Source: Halioglobus maricola (GTDB lineage: Bacteria > Pseudomonadota > Gammaproteobacteria > Pseudomonadales > Halieaceae). From it: a stretch of DNA of 64,000 bases. Below, piece after piece: positions 26,228-34,486 of this stretch. The notes under the pieces are model-generated. The model worked only from the letters and a program-made list of their open reading frames with translations. It was not told where the DNA came from and did no database searches. A program made the translations under genes and the position numbers. Numbering within the stretch: the first letter of the stretch is position 1; every line of letters begins with the position of its first letter. The stretch lies in assembly GCF_009388985.1 (NCBI RefSeq), contig NZ_CP036422.1:2804501-2868500 (forward strand). The letters run 5' to 3'.

Positions 26228-27034
26228 CTACTCCTCGTTTCTGGCGGCCCCGAAGAAGTCCGCCAGGATAGTTGCAACTTCCTCCGCATGGCTCTCGCAC
26301 ACATAGGTACGGGCCGCGGCTATCGGCGCACGGGTCTCCCCGCACTGGAGCCGCGCCAGGGTAGGCTCAACGGCGCTCAGCAATGCATCGTCTTCACCAG
26401 CGAACGCCAGTACCGGGCAGTGCAGTGCATCAAGACAGGCCTCATAGTCGTGGTCACACACAGCCTGATAGCTGCCGCGATAATGCTCACCGCAATGCAG
26501 TGCGCTCAACATCTCTCGCTGGCTTAACGCGAGGGGAACACGAGGGTCCTTTGCTCGCAGGCGCTGCCACAGTTCCAGCAGGTGGTTCCCATCCGCATCT
26601 GCAGGCACACCGGCTACAGAGCCGGGTAATACAGCCCGTTGCTCATCCGTCAACAGGGTCGGGCCCGAGAGTGCCAGTGCTGAACAAAGGTCAGGGCGCT
26701 GAGACGCGAGTTCTGTCGCGACGGCGGCCCCGGTGTGGTGCCCGAAAAAACCGCAGCTCGATACTTTCATACCGTCCAGCCAGGCCGACAGATGACCAGC
26801 ATAGGCTGGGATACTATCGCCTCCCTCCAGAGGATCGCTGCCGCCAAAGCCCGGGGAATCAGGGGCCAGAAGATAGAACCGGCCAGTGAGCTTTTCCATT
26901 ATTGACTGGTACATTGCTGACGTACTGGGTGACTGGTGAAACAACACCAGGACAGGCGCACCACGTTCGCCGGCAACGCGATAGTGAACCTGCCTGCCCC
27001 CAACGTCAGCGTAGGCGCGTCGAACGGCGCTCAC
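26228..27034 (-). CDS. alpha/beta hydrolase with His at the nucleophile elbow
   Basis: A 268-residue alpha/beta-hydrolase. The GTG at 27034 overlaps the upstream aldehyde dehydrogenase stop (GTGA) and has GGAAG before it; an ATG at 27061 is the alternative, adding nine residues. The oxyanion region F-H-Q-S-P-S and S-P-G-F-G-G-S are normal. The nucleophile elbow reads G-H-H-T-G, so histidine replaces the usual serine. Either the mechanism differs or a neighbouring residue acts. Its place beside isochorismatase-like and FAD monooxygenase genes recalls NicD (formylmaleamate deformylase), but NicD has a serine. Confidence 0.75.
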   Translation of the reverse strand: MSAVRRAYADVGGRQVHYRVAGERGAPVLVLFHQSPSTSAMYQSIMEKLTGRFYLLAPDSPGFGGSDPLEGGDSIPAYAGHLSAWLDGMKVSSCGFFGHHTGAAVATELASQRPDLCSALALSGPTLLTDEQRAVLPGSVAGVPADADGNHLLELWQRLRAKDPRVPLALSQREMLSALHCGEHYRGSYQAVCDHDYEACLDALHCPVLAFAGEDDALLSAVEPTLARLQCGETRAPIAAARTYVCESHAEEVATILADFFGAARNEE

Positions 27035-28467
27035 TGATCTTCCAACGACAGGCTTATCCATTTCAGCTCAGTAAATTCCTCGGTGCTGTACTTGCCACCA
27101 CTCCGACCAATACCCGACATCCCGTGGCCGCCGATGGGCGCCAGGGCATTACTCTGGAATGCGTGCATCCCGATATGGACGCTGCCGGCCCTGATACTGC
27201 GGGCGGCCTTAAAGCCCCACTGCACATTGTGAGTAAGCACCGCAGCCGAGAGGCCAAAGTCGCTGTCGTTGGCAACGTCAATCGCCTCCTCGAGGTTGTC
27301 GACGGCAACGATGGACGCCAGCGGGCCAAAGCTCTCTTCACGCCAGATCGCAGTGTCGCGCGCCGGATTCAGCACCACTGTGGGCTGCAGCACCAACCCT
27401 TGCACGACCTCACCGCCGGTGAGCAGTGTGGCGCCAGCGTCTAGAGCGCCGCGAATATGGCTTTGCACTTTTTCCAGCGAAGCCCGATTGATCAGCGGCC
27501 CATAGCGAGTATCGTCAGCGCGCAGGTCGCCGAGCTTGATCGCCTCGCAGTTGGCCTTGAGGGCGGCAACAAAATCATCGTAGATATCGCGCTCAACCAC
27601 GATGCGGGAATTGGCCATGCATATCTGTCCGGCGTGGGTAAAGATTCCCTGAGCAGCGACCTCTGCAGCCCGTTTTGGGTCCGCATCGCGCAACACCAGC
27701 AAAGCGCTCTTGCCACCCAGTTCCAACTGACAACGGCGCATGTGTTTCATGGATTCGGCGCCAATGGCAACGCCAGTATTGGTTGAACCGGTCAACGCGA
27801 TACAGTCGACATCAGGGCTATCTACCAGAGGCGCACCACACTCGGCACCAAAGCCCGTAACAACGCTCACAGCGTCAGCAGGCATGCCTGCATCGAGGAG
27901 AACCTGGCCCAGGGCAAGCGCCGTGAGCGGAGTTTCCTCGGAAGGTTTGATAACCACAGCATTACCAGCGGCAATCGGAAACGCGGCCATCTTGGTCAGT
28001 AGAGACAGAGGCGCATTGTAAGGTGAAATAACCGCCACTACGCCCATCGGTTCTCGAAACACCATCGACATTCGGTCAGGACTATCATTGGGGAAAGTAT
28101 CACCGTAGAGACGGCGAGCCTCGCCTGCCGCTGTGCGCAACAGGTCGACGCTATAGGCAATTTCACCCCGCGCCTTCGCGATCACGCTGCCACTCTCATC
28201 GATCAGATTCTCAAGAAAACGCTGCTGGCCTTCCGCTGCAATAATGTCTGCTGCGCGCAGCAGGCAGGCCTCACGCTCTCTGGGCGCAAGTGCCGCCCAG
28301 GTGTTAAAACCGCGCCTAGCGCAGGCCACGGCCTTCTCAGCATCCGCAGCGGACGCCCGGGCCACAAGAGCCATTACCGACTCGGTAGCCGGCGCAAACA
28401 CCTCGAAATACTCGCCACTGGCGGGAGCGACGGTTTCGCCGCCAATAATCAGATCGTATTGCTGCAT
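27031..28467 (-). CDS. aldehyde dehydrogenase family protein
   Basis: A 478-residue NAD(P)-dependent aldehyde dehydrogenase with all standard motifs: S-P-Y-N-A-P near 148, I-K-P-S-E at 173-177, catalytic E249 in L-E-L-G-G-K and nucleophile C283 in G-Q-I-C-M. The pattern is close to benzaldehyde/vanillin-type dehydrogenases. The ATG follows GAGGAAG. It is six bases after the acyl-CoA-dehydrogenase-like gene and overlaps the alpha/beta hydrolase, so it is central to the long minus-strand operon. Confidence 0.88.
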   Translation of the reverse strand: MQQYDLIIGGETVAPASGEYFEVFAPATESVMALVARASAADAEKAVACARRGFNTWAALAPREREACLLRAADIIAAEGQQRFLENLIDESGSVIAKARGEIAYSVDLLRTAAGEARRLYGDTFPNDSPDRMSMVFREPMGVVAVISPYNAPLSLLTKMAAFPIAAGNAVVIKPSEETPLTALALGQVLLDAGMPADAVSVVTGFGAECGAPLVDSPDVDCIALTGSTNTGVAIGAESMKHMRRCQLELGGKSALLVLRDADPKRAAEVAAQGIFTHAGQICMANSRIVVERDIYDDFVAALKANCEAIKLGDLRADDTRYGPLINRASLEKVQSHIRGALDAGATLLTGGEVVQGLVLQPTVVLNPARDTAIWREESFGPLASIVAVDNLEEAIDVANDSDFGLSAAVLTHNVQWGFKAARSIRAGSVHIGMHAFQSNALAPIGGHGMSGIGRSGGKYSTEEFTELKWISLSLEDQ

Positions 28468-28473
28468 ACTTCC

Positions 28474-29745
28474 TCAGCGTGTTCCAAACTGGGCCTGTTC
28501 ACTGCCCTCTATTTCCATCTGCGCGGCCATCAACCGGCCCCGCTCGGCGGGAAATGCCTGCACCAGGCCCATGCACAGGTCGCGCAACGCTCGCGCGGGT
28601 ACCCCGTGATTGCCGGTACCTCCGCCAGTACCGCTCGCTTTTACGCAGTAGGTGCCAAGCTTGAATGCCGACTCCGCGACAACACCCTTGCACAGACGCC
28701 AGCGCTTCACGACCTCGTCCTTGGACATGATCGGCGACTCACTGCTCTCCAAATCCACCTGGCGGCGCAACCAGATGGTGGCTGTTTCCAGCTCGACCAA
28801 CATCTTGCCAATCAACTCCTGCTGATAGGGCGCTGTGCCCACAGGTTTATCACTGTCGGCAAAGGTCTTGGTGCGAAGCTGATTGATAGTGTAGTTGTAG
28901 AGGCTCCAGGCTGCACCGAGATAGCAGGCGATCCCCGCGACCTGGTTACCGACGAAGCTGCCTCGGCTCATCTGCATACAGCGAGTGAACGCGGCCGGAA
29001 TGGCCAGCGCGTCTTCCGCCGCTACAAATACATTGTCCAGGATAATGCCGTGCGTTGCCGTACCGCGCATCCCAATGGCATCCCAGTGCTCGCGTTCACT
29101 GACGCCATCGGCATCGCGATCCACGAAGAAGGTACACAGGCCGGCCGCGGTGTCATGCCCCTCCAGAGAAGCCGTGACCAGGTAGCGGTCAGCGACGCCG
29201 GTGGCACAGCCGAAGGACTTGACGCCGCTTAAGCGATAACCACCCTCTACAGGCTTTGCGGTGGTACTAATCGTGATGGCCGCTTTTTCCGACTTCACTG
29301 ACTCACTGGCAAAATTTGCCAACCACTTTCCTTCCGTGCCCATGGTATGCAGCACTTTGTCAGCAAATGCCTGTACCTGAGGTGCTTCCTGTTCATCGAA
29401 CAGGCCGGCGTCCAACGCTTCCAGCGCGAGCAGACCCCGCGAGGCGCTACTGCAGTGAAAGAAAAACGTCAGCGCAGTTGACGGGCAGGCCGAGGCTATC
29501 GCAAAAGTGGCAGCGCAGAGATCGCGCAGCCCTCCTCCGAGGCCGCCATACGCCTCCGGCACAATCAGGCCCAACAGACCGGCATCGCTCAGGGTCTTGA
29601 TATGGGGCACGTGAAACTCGCCCCGAGCATCGACCTCTGCAGCCTGAGCGGCCAGAGCAGGGAGCACGCTATCGACGCGACGGGCGCGCTCTAGCTCCGC
29701 CTCTGTCATATCTTCAATAAATGCCTGTCCGGTAAACTTGTCCAT
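28474..29745 (-). CDS. acyl-CoA dehydrogenase-like flavoprotein
   Basis: A 423-residue protein with the acyl-CoA dehydrogenase fold: helical N-terminal domain with G-L-L-G-L-I-V-P-E-A-Y-G-G near 52, a beta domain with S-G-V-K-S-F-G near 172, and a helical C-terminal domain. The usual C-terminal flavin-contact motif is replaced by G-T-G-G-G-T-G-N-H-G, so it may be a group D flavin monooxygenase or an unusual dehydrogenase. No CoA ligase is nearby, which weakens a beta-oxidation role. It follows the second RCCR-like gene by 37 bases. Confidence 0.75.
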   Translation of the reverse strand: MDKFTGQAFIEDMTEAELERARRVDSVLPALAAQAAEVDARGEFHVPHIKTLSDAGLLGLIVPEAYGGLGGGLRDLCAATFAIASACPSTALTFFFHCSSASRGLLALEALDAGLFDEQEAPQVQAFADKVLHTMGTEGKWLANFASESVKSEKAAITISTTAKPVEGGYRLSGVKSFGCATGVADRYLVTASLEGHDTAAGLCTFFVDRDADGVSEREHWDAIGMRGTATHGIILDNVFVAAEDALAIPAAFTRCMQMSRGSFVGNQVAGIACYLGAAWSLYNYTINQLRTKTFADSDKPVGTAPYQQELIGKMLVELETATIWLRRQVDLESSESPIMSKDEVVKRWRLCKGVVAESAFKLGTYCVKASGTGGGTGNHGVPARALRDLCMGLVQAFPAERGRLMAAQMEIEGSEQAQFGTR

Positions 29746-29782
29746 GTGCGGCTCCTGTTGTTACTCGAATACTACTCGTCTG

Positions 29783-30535
29783 TTACTCGTCTTCGCCGAT
29801 AAGCAAACCGCGGATGGCGGCGACAGCGTCCTCACCGATCATGCCGGTGATGCGCTCCCATACTGGATCTATTTCAGGATCGAAAATCATGCGCTTATTC
29901 GCCAGGTTGCGAGCGGCCAGTTGCTCTTCAGTGATATCACCAATGGCAGCGGCAGAGACTCCGTCTTCCAGCAATTTGAACCAGTGCTGGGTGTAGGCTT
30001 CTACGCTGACATCGATTGCCGCGAAGGCCTCATCAGTTGCCCGCTTGGCCAGCATCCACGGCGACATAATCGCATTCTGGCGCGGCGACAGGTGCGCAGG
30101 ACTCAGGCCTTCAATCGCATTCCCGGCCTCGAACAGTTCCGTCATCGGCGTAAATACCTCATCCATATAGCTGCGGTTAGCACCGAGATCCAGCCGGGGA
30201 ATCAGGTCCAGGTGAAATGCGTGGTGCTCACCCGCGGACACAGAGTCCAGGGTGAAGTGAGGCACCGCTGAGTTACCCGGGGTAAAGAAGAACACCATGT
30301 GACTGTCGAGCTGGATGGGCTCAACTGCCAGAGAGCATGTAACCACACGAAACAAGGGGCCGCCGGTGAACACTCGCACGTTGCCAACCTCGCCCTGTAC
30401 CATGGGCAACTGGCTGACCAGAGTCATGTATGGGCCGCCATCCTCGCCGTTCTCTTCGGTCAGACCCAGGTGCTCCACTACTCGCTCCAGAGTATTGGTA
30501 AACAAGCGTTTGGGAGGGGAAAGTGTTTCGCTCAT
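29783..30535 (-). CDS. RCCR/bilin-reductase superfamily protein 2
   Basis: A 250-residue protein starting at the ATG at 30535 (GGAG seven bases upstream; longer readings lack this). It is the most divergent of the three RCCR-like proteins but keeps the core: V-P-H-F-T-L-D at 91-97, H-L-D-L-I-P-R-L-D-L at 108-117, and a C-terminal F-D-P region. Asp97 falls where plant RCCR has its catalytic glutamate and where PcyA-type bilin reductases have an aspartate, so this copy is the best candidate for reductase chemistry. It heads a minus-strand operon and has an FNR-like site 78 bases upstream. Confidence 0.6.
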   Translation of the reverse strand: MSETLSPPKRLFTNTLERVVEHLGLTEENGEDGGPYMTLVSQLPMVQGEVGNVRVFTGGPLFRVVTCSLAVEPIQLDSHMVFFFTPGNSAVPHFTLDSVSAGEHHAFHLDLIPRLDLGANRSYMDEVFTPMTELFEAGNAIEGLSPAHLSPRQNAIMSPWMLAKRATDEAFAAIDVSVEAYTQHWFKLLEDGVSAAAIGDITEEQLAARNLANKRMIFDPEIDPVWERITGMIGEDAVAAIRGLLIGEDE

Positions 30536-30584
30536 GGTTTGCTCCATAAAGGGGCCGCCCTGTAAAGGCTGCACGTTCAACGGC

Positions 30585-30626
30585 AGTCTGAACGCGGGAG
30601 GTCCAGACCACCTTGATAAATCTCAA
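30585..30626 (-). promoter_or_regulatory. FNR-like site upstream of RCCR-like gene 2
   Basis: TTGAT-AAAT-CTCAA at 30613-30626 matches TTGAY-N4-RTCAA in 13 of 14 positions. On the minus strand a weak -10 (CAGACT, 30590-30585) is at class II distance. It probably drives the operon from 30535 down to 22923. Confidence 0.5.
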
Positions 30627-30644
30627 AATAGAAATTGCGTCAGA

Positions 30645-32348
30645 TCAGGAAACAATCGCCGTGGCGAGATCCCAGGGGCGGCCCGCCAGCAGATCAGTAT
30701 TCTGTGACACCACTTTGTGAGCCGCGTTGACCGGGCGCAGTGTTGCGTAAAGCTCGCCCGGAGCGCTCGCAGCGCGGTGCCAGATGGGCTGACTCAGCAA
30801 ACCATCGAATTCCCTTTCCTGCCATTCGGTCATCACCGTAAAGTCGGTCTGCAGTTCTGTGCAAAACGCCGGGCCATGCTGCACAGTATCAACGGCCACT
30901 AGCAAGTTGATGCGATTTTCCGCCGAGCGCTCCAATAAGCCGGTCGCCAATTCCCAGTCCTCCAATGGCGCCAGAGGCACGACAGCTACTTCTACGCCGG
31001 CAATTGCCAGCAGACGAAAAGTCTCGGGATAAATAGAATCGTCTGAAGGCACAAGTGCGAGGCGACCAAAGGGGGTTTCCAATGGTTCAAAGCGATCTGC
31101 GAGTTCACTCCAGGCAAAACGCTCCGAGTGGTGCACCTGGCCCTGGCGCTGCAGCAAGCCGGTCTTGTCGACAGCCACAGCGCAGTACTGATACCCCTCT
31201 CCCGCCGGCAACACGATGGCAGTGGTGACTATCGCATCGCTGCAACAGTCCGCTATTCGCGCCAACACAGTGTCGCCATAGGCCGCTGAAGCGGCGGGAT
31301 CAGCCACAACGGGCACCATTGGAGGTAACGCAATCAGCTGCGCTCCCTTTGCCACGGCCCGGGCTATGGCAGCGGCGGCCTCATCGAGATCCGAAGCATC
31401 GGCCAATGTAATCACAGCACCGGCGATTTCAGCAGCGCCCTCCATCGGCGGCAAGGGTTGATCTGCCGGGTCCTGAGCAATGGGGGCATAGAGCTCCGGC
31501 CGCCGGCTGGCAAAAACATCCGTGCCGTCCGGACGGCACTTATCTGTTGCCAGAGAGGGCTCGATATCCGCGTAGACATACTCCTCCTGGTCGAGCGAAG
31601 CCATGGCCAGAACCGTGCCATCTGGCGCGACTATCTGGCTCTCGCCGGCGCCGCTGAGGAATCGCGGTGGAATGCCTGTGGCCGCGCTTATGCCCTCCAC
31701 CATGACTTCGGGCACCAGTGGGCCCACTTTATTTGCAGCGATTACGTAGATTTTGTTTTCCGCAGCGCGCACCGGAATGTGCAGAGAAGCCTCGTCGGTA
31801 GCAAAGGAGTTGAGACTGTTGAGAATCATCTGGGCGCCATTCAACGCCAGACAGCGAGGCGTCTCATTGATCACGCCATCCATACAGGCATACAAGCCTG
31901 CGCGGCCCAGTGCAGTCTCTACCACAGGCCCCTCAGTGGTGGCCCGCTCGAGAAAATCGTTCTCGTGGCCGATATAAATCTGTTTGGTGTTGTCCGCGAG
32001 CAATTCACCGGTTGGGGAGTAAAGCAGGCTGGAGCCTGTTGCCACTCCTCCCTCTCGCTGTACCGTGCAATTCACCACCACGTGCACTGCGAGCTGCTTT
32101 GCCTTGTCGGCAATCGCCGCAAGGAAAGGGCTGTCGAGCGCTACTGATACGTCAAAGCAGTGCTGCTTGTTGTCATACCAGGACAGGTGATTACAGAATT
32201 CGGGCAGGACGATCAGGTCTGGCTGGCACTCGCTCGCCCGGTCCAACCAGTGCAGGCAACTGGCCAGGTTCTGGTCGATATCGGCCCCCGCATGAAACTG
32301 CGCCACCGCTACCCGTATTTTGTCCGCCATACCGCGCCCTTCAGTCAT
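30645..32348 (-). CDS. tandem-domain nitrilase-superfamily amidase, copy 2
   Basis: A 567-residue paralogue of the protein at 15794; an ATG six codons in (32330), with AAGGG upstream, may be the true start. Domain 1 has E50 (V-L-P-E-F-C-N), K122 (N-T-K-Q-I) and C155 (Y-A-C-M-D-G), a complete triad. In domain 2 the glutamate is proline (P343), the lysine is missing and the cysteine is serine (S435), so it is degenerate at all three positions. The second domain may serve dimer-like packing or substrate binding. It is divergent from a membrane-protein/MFS pair across an FNR-like site. Confidence 0.85.
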   Translation of the reverse strand: MTEGRGMADKIRVAVAQFHAGADIDQNLASCLHWLDRASECQPDLIVLPEFCNHLSWYDNKQHCFDVSVALDSPFLAAIADKAKQLAVHVVVNCTVQREGGVATGSSLLYSPTGELLADNTKQIYIGHENDFLERATTEGPVVETALGRAGLYACMDGVINETPRCLALNGAQMILNSLNSFATDEASLHIPVRAAENKIYVIAANKVGPLVPEVMVEGISAATGIPPRFLSGAGESQIVAPDGTVLAMASLDQEEYVYADIEPSLATDKCRPDGTDVFASRRPELYAPIAQDPADQPLPPMEGAAEIAGAVITLADASDLDEAAAAIARAVAKGAQLIALPPMVPVVADPAASAAYGDTVLARIADCCSDAIVTTAIVLPAGEGYQYCAVAVDKTGLLQRQGQVHHSERFAWSELADRFEPLETPFGRLALVPSDDSIYPETFRLLAIAGVEVAVVPLAPLEDWELATGLLERSAENRINLLVAVDTVQHGPAFCTELQTDFTVMTEWQEREFDGLLSQPIWHRAASAPGELYATLRPVNAAHKVVSQNTDLLAGRPWDLATAIVS

Positions 32349-32393
32349 GGAATTTTTCGTGGTGAAGCTTAAAGGTGCCCACCCTCAACACGG

Positions 32394-32433
32394 ATGACAA
32401 TTGTCAAAAGCACCAGCCGCCTGCAGCTATACT
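32394..32433 (+). promoter_or_regulatory. FNR-like site and -10 for 32471 gene
   Basis: ATGAC-AATT-GTCAA (32394-32407) contains the perfect 12-bp palindrome TGACAATTGTCA. The -10 box TATACT (32428-32433) puts the palindrome centre about 40 bases before transcription start. The same site lies between divergent genes and could also serve the nitrilase on the minus strand. Confidence 0.65.
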
Positions 32434-32470
32434 CTGGAGCATCATAATCGGGCCAGGGAACCCCCGCACA

Positions 32471-33133
32471 ATGAACGAATACCTGCTGTTAAAGTTTGCC
32501 CATATTCTCGCCTTCGTCTACTGGCTGGGGGGCGATCTCGGTACTTTTCTGGCGAGTCAGCAGGTAATCAATCGCGACAACGCCCCCGAATCGCGCCACG
32601 TGGCACTAAAAATCATGCTCGCCTGCGACATGGGTCCAAAGCTGGCAATGCCGCTGATCCTCCCGCTAGGGGTTCATATGGCCGCGATCATGGGCACCTT
32701 GCCCCTGAGTGGCATGGCACTCGCGCTCATCTGGGGTTTGTGCCTATATTGGTTCACCGTTGTGTTGGTGCTCTACCTGAACGAGGGCAAGCCCTTCACC
32801 GCCATATTGTCGCGGCTGGACTTCTGGTTCCGCATCGCCTTTGCCAGCGGCCTGGCTGCCTGGGCTATCTATACGTTCATAACACCCGACTACGGTACAC
32901 AGTGGGCGGCGATCAAACTGCTGGTCTTCGTGGCCATGGTGGGCTGCGGCGTGCTTATTCGCGTGAACCTTGCGCCATTCGTGCCCGCCTTCGGAGACCT
33001 CATGGCCAACGGCCCCACGGATGCCAACAACAGCGCCATGGAGCGTTCCATCGGCCGCTGCCGTCCCTGGGTCTGGTGCATCTGGGCCGGACTCTTCTTC
33101 AATGCTGCGATGGGACTTCACCTCTTTGGATGA
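32471..33133 (+). CDS. multi-pass membrane protein, unrecognised
   Basis: A 220-residue hydrophobic protein with six or seven helices. I start it at the ATG at 32471; an upstream extension in the same frame is non-hydrophobic and crosses the promoter. A histidine in the first helix (K-F-A-H-I-L-A) and another in the third (G-V-H-M) could bind haem or metal, as in DUF2269/CopD-like membrane proteins, but the family is not certain. It is followed after 51 bases by the second MFS carrier, so a transport- or electron-transfer-related role is possible. Confidence 0.55.
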   Translation: MNEYLLLKFAHILAFVYWLGGDLGTFLASQQVINRDNAPESRHVALKIMLACDMGPKLAMPLILPLGVHMAAIMGTLPLSGMALALIWGLCLYWFTVVLVLYLNEGKPFTAILSRLDFWFRIAFASGLAAWAIYTFITPDYGTQWAAIKLLVFVAMVGCGVLIRVNLAPFVPAFGDLMANGPTDANNSAMERSIGRCRPWVWCIWAGLFFNAAMGLHLFG

Positions 33134-33184
33134 TCCAGCGATTGGTCACCTGCGTACCGACATTAACAACTTCTGGACAATAAT

Positions 33185-34486
33185 ATGACAACACCCCCAC
33201 TTGCTGCCGTTGCACCCATCCCCTTCCTGGGCATGAAACTCAATGAGGGCGTCGTTCGCGGCCACATGCTCACATTTTACCTGGCCTGCTATGCGACCAT
33301 CATGCTGGCCACCTTTGTGCCGGCAACTCAGCCCTTCCTGCTCGATCAGGTACTGGGAATGGAGCGAAGCCGCCAGGGCGTAGCCAGCGGCAACCTCAAC
33401 TTCTGGGGTGAAATCGTGATCATCGTCACCGTGGGACTGTGGGGAGGACTGTCGGATCGCTTCGGTCGCCGCGCTGTCACTTCTATGGGGTTTGCGCTTA
33501 TTGCAGCCGGCGCCCTGCTATACGGTCTCGCGCGGGACATCGGCGGGCTCTATCTCGCTCGCGGGGTTTACGCCGCCGGTATCGCTGCAGTGAGCACCAT
33601 GCTGATTACGTTGATGGCCGACTATGTCAGCAATAACAGCCGCGGCAAGGCCACCGGATTGCTGGGCGTGATGAACGGGCTGGGCGCAATGACCGCCGCC
33701 TTGTTTCTGCTCAGGCTGCCGGCAATCTTTCAGGGTCGTGGCTTCAGCGCCGAGCAATCCGCGATCGCCACCTACGGCCTGATGGCTGCGATTACTGCGC
33801 TTATTGCCCTCGCCATGTACTTTGGCCTGCGTCGAGGCCAGGCCCACAGCTCAGACGAGCGCGCCCCAATACTGCGCCAGCTGCGGGAGGGTATAGCCGA
33901 GGCACGCCGCCCACTGATTGCACTGGCCTACGCTTCTTCTTTCGTGGCTCGAGGTAATCTGGCTGTCGTGGGCACGTTCTTCACGCTATGGGCCTCGGTG
34001 TATGGCACACAGGAGTTGGGGATGAGTGCAGCGGAGGCCGTCAGTAAAGGTGGTGCCGTGGTCGCGATCTCCTATGCCGCGTCACTTATCTCAGCACCTG
34101 TATTCGGCATCATGACCGACCGGCTTAATCGCACCACCGCATTGGCAGTCACGCTGGCGATCGGAGCCGTGGGCTATGGCTCAACCTATTTTGTAGATGA
34201 TCCCTTCAGTCTGGGCACCATCGCCTGCCTGATATTGATCGGCATGGCGGAGGTTGGCTGCATTATCACCAGCGGTGTGCTGATCGCCGAGCAGGCGCCG
34301 GACCGCCTGCGTGGGTCCATTGTGGGTTTGTTCACCCTGTCCGGCGCTATCGGTATTCTGATTGCGTCAGTGGTAGGTGGCTACCTCTTTGATCACTGGC
34401 TCAAGACAGGGCCCTTTGTCTTCTTCGGCGCAATCTCAGCGCTGGTTTGCGTGTGGGCCATCGCCGTGCGCATGCGACACGCCTGA
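33185..34486 (+). CDS. MFS transporter, island copy 2
   Basis: A 433-residue twelve-helix major facilitator. G-G-L-S-D-R-F-G-R-R-A between helices 2 and 3 is the signature motif. It shares the overall layout and the D-Y-V-S-N-N-S-R-G-K-A block with the carrier at 20066. It is co-oriented with the membrane protein at 32471. Its stop and that of the convergent SDR form a shared TGATCA palindrome with no gap between the genes. Substrate unknown; carrying an island substrate or product is the natural guess. Confidence 0.85.
   Translation: MTTPPLAAVAPIPFLGMKLNEGVVRGHMLTFYLACYATIMLATFVPATQPFLLDQVLGMERSRQGVASGNLNFWGEIVIIVTVGLWGGLSDRFGRRAVTSMGFALIAAGALLYGLARDIGGLYLARGVYAAGIAAVSTMLITLMADYVSNNSRGKATGLLGVMNGLGAMTAALFLLRLPAIFQGRGFSAEQSAIATYGLMAAITALIALAMYFGLRRGQAHSSDERAPILRQLREGIAEARRPLIALAYASSFVARGNLAVVGTFFTLWASVYGTQELGMSAAEAVSKGGAVVAISYAASLISAPVFGIMTDRLNRTTALAVTLAIGAVGYGSTYFVDDPFSLGTIACLILIGMAEVGCIITSGVLIAEQAPDRLRGSIVGLFTLSGAIGILIASVVGGYLFDHWLKTGPFVFFGAISALVCVWAIAVRMRHA

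Noticed and set aside
28474-29745. A classical fatty-acid beta-oxidation operon
   Set aside because: No CoA ligase, hydratase or thiolase is present and the acyl-CoA-dehydrogenase-like protein has an altered C-terminal motif.
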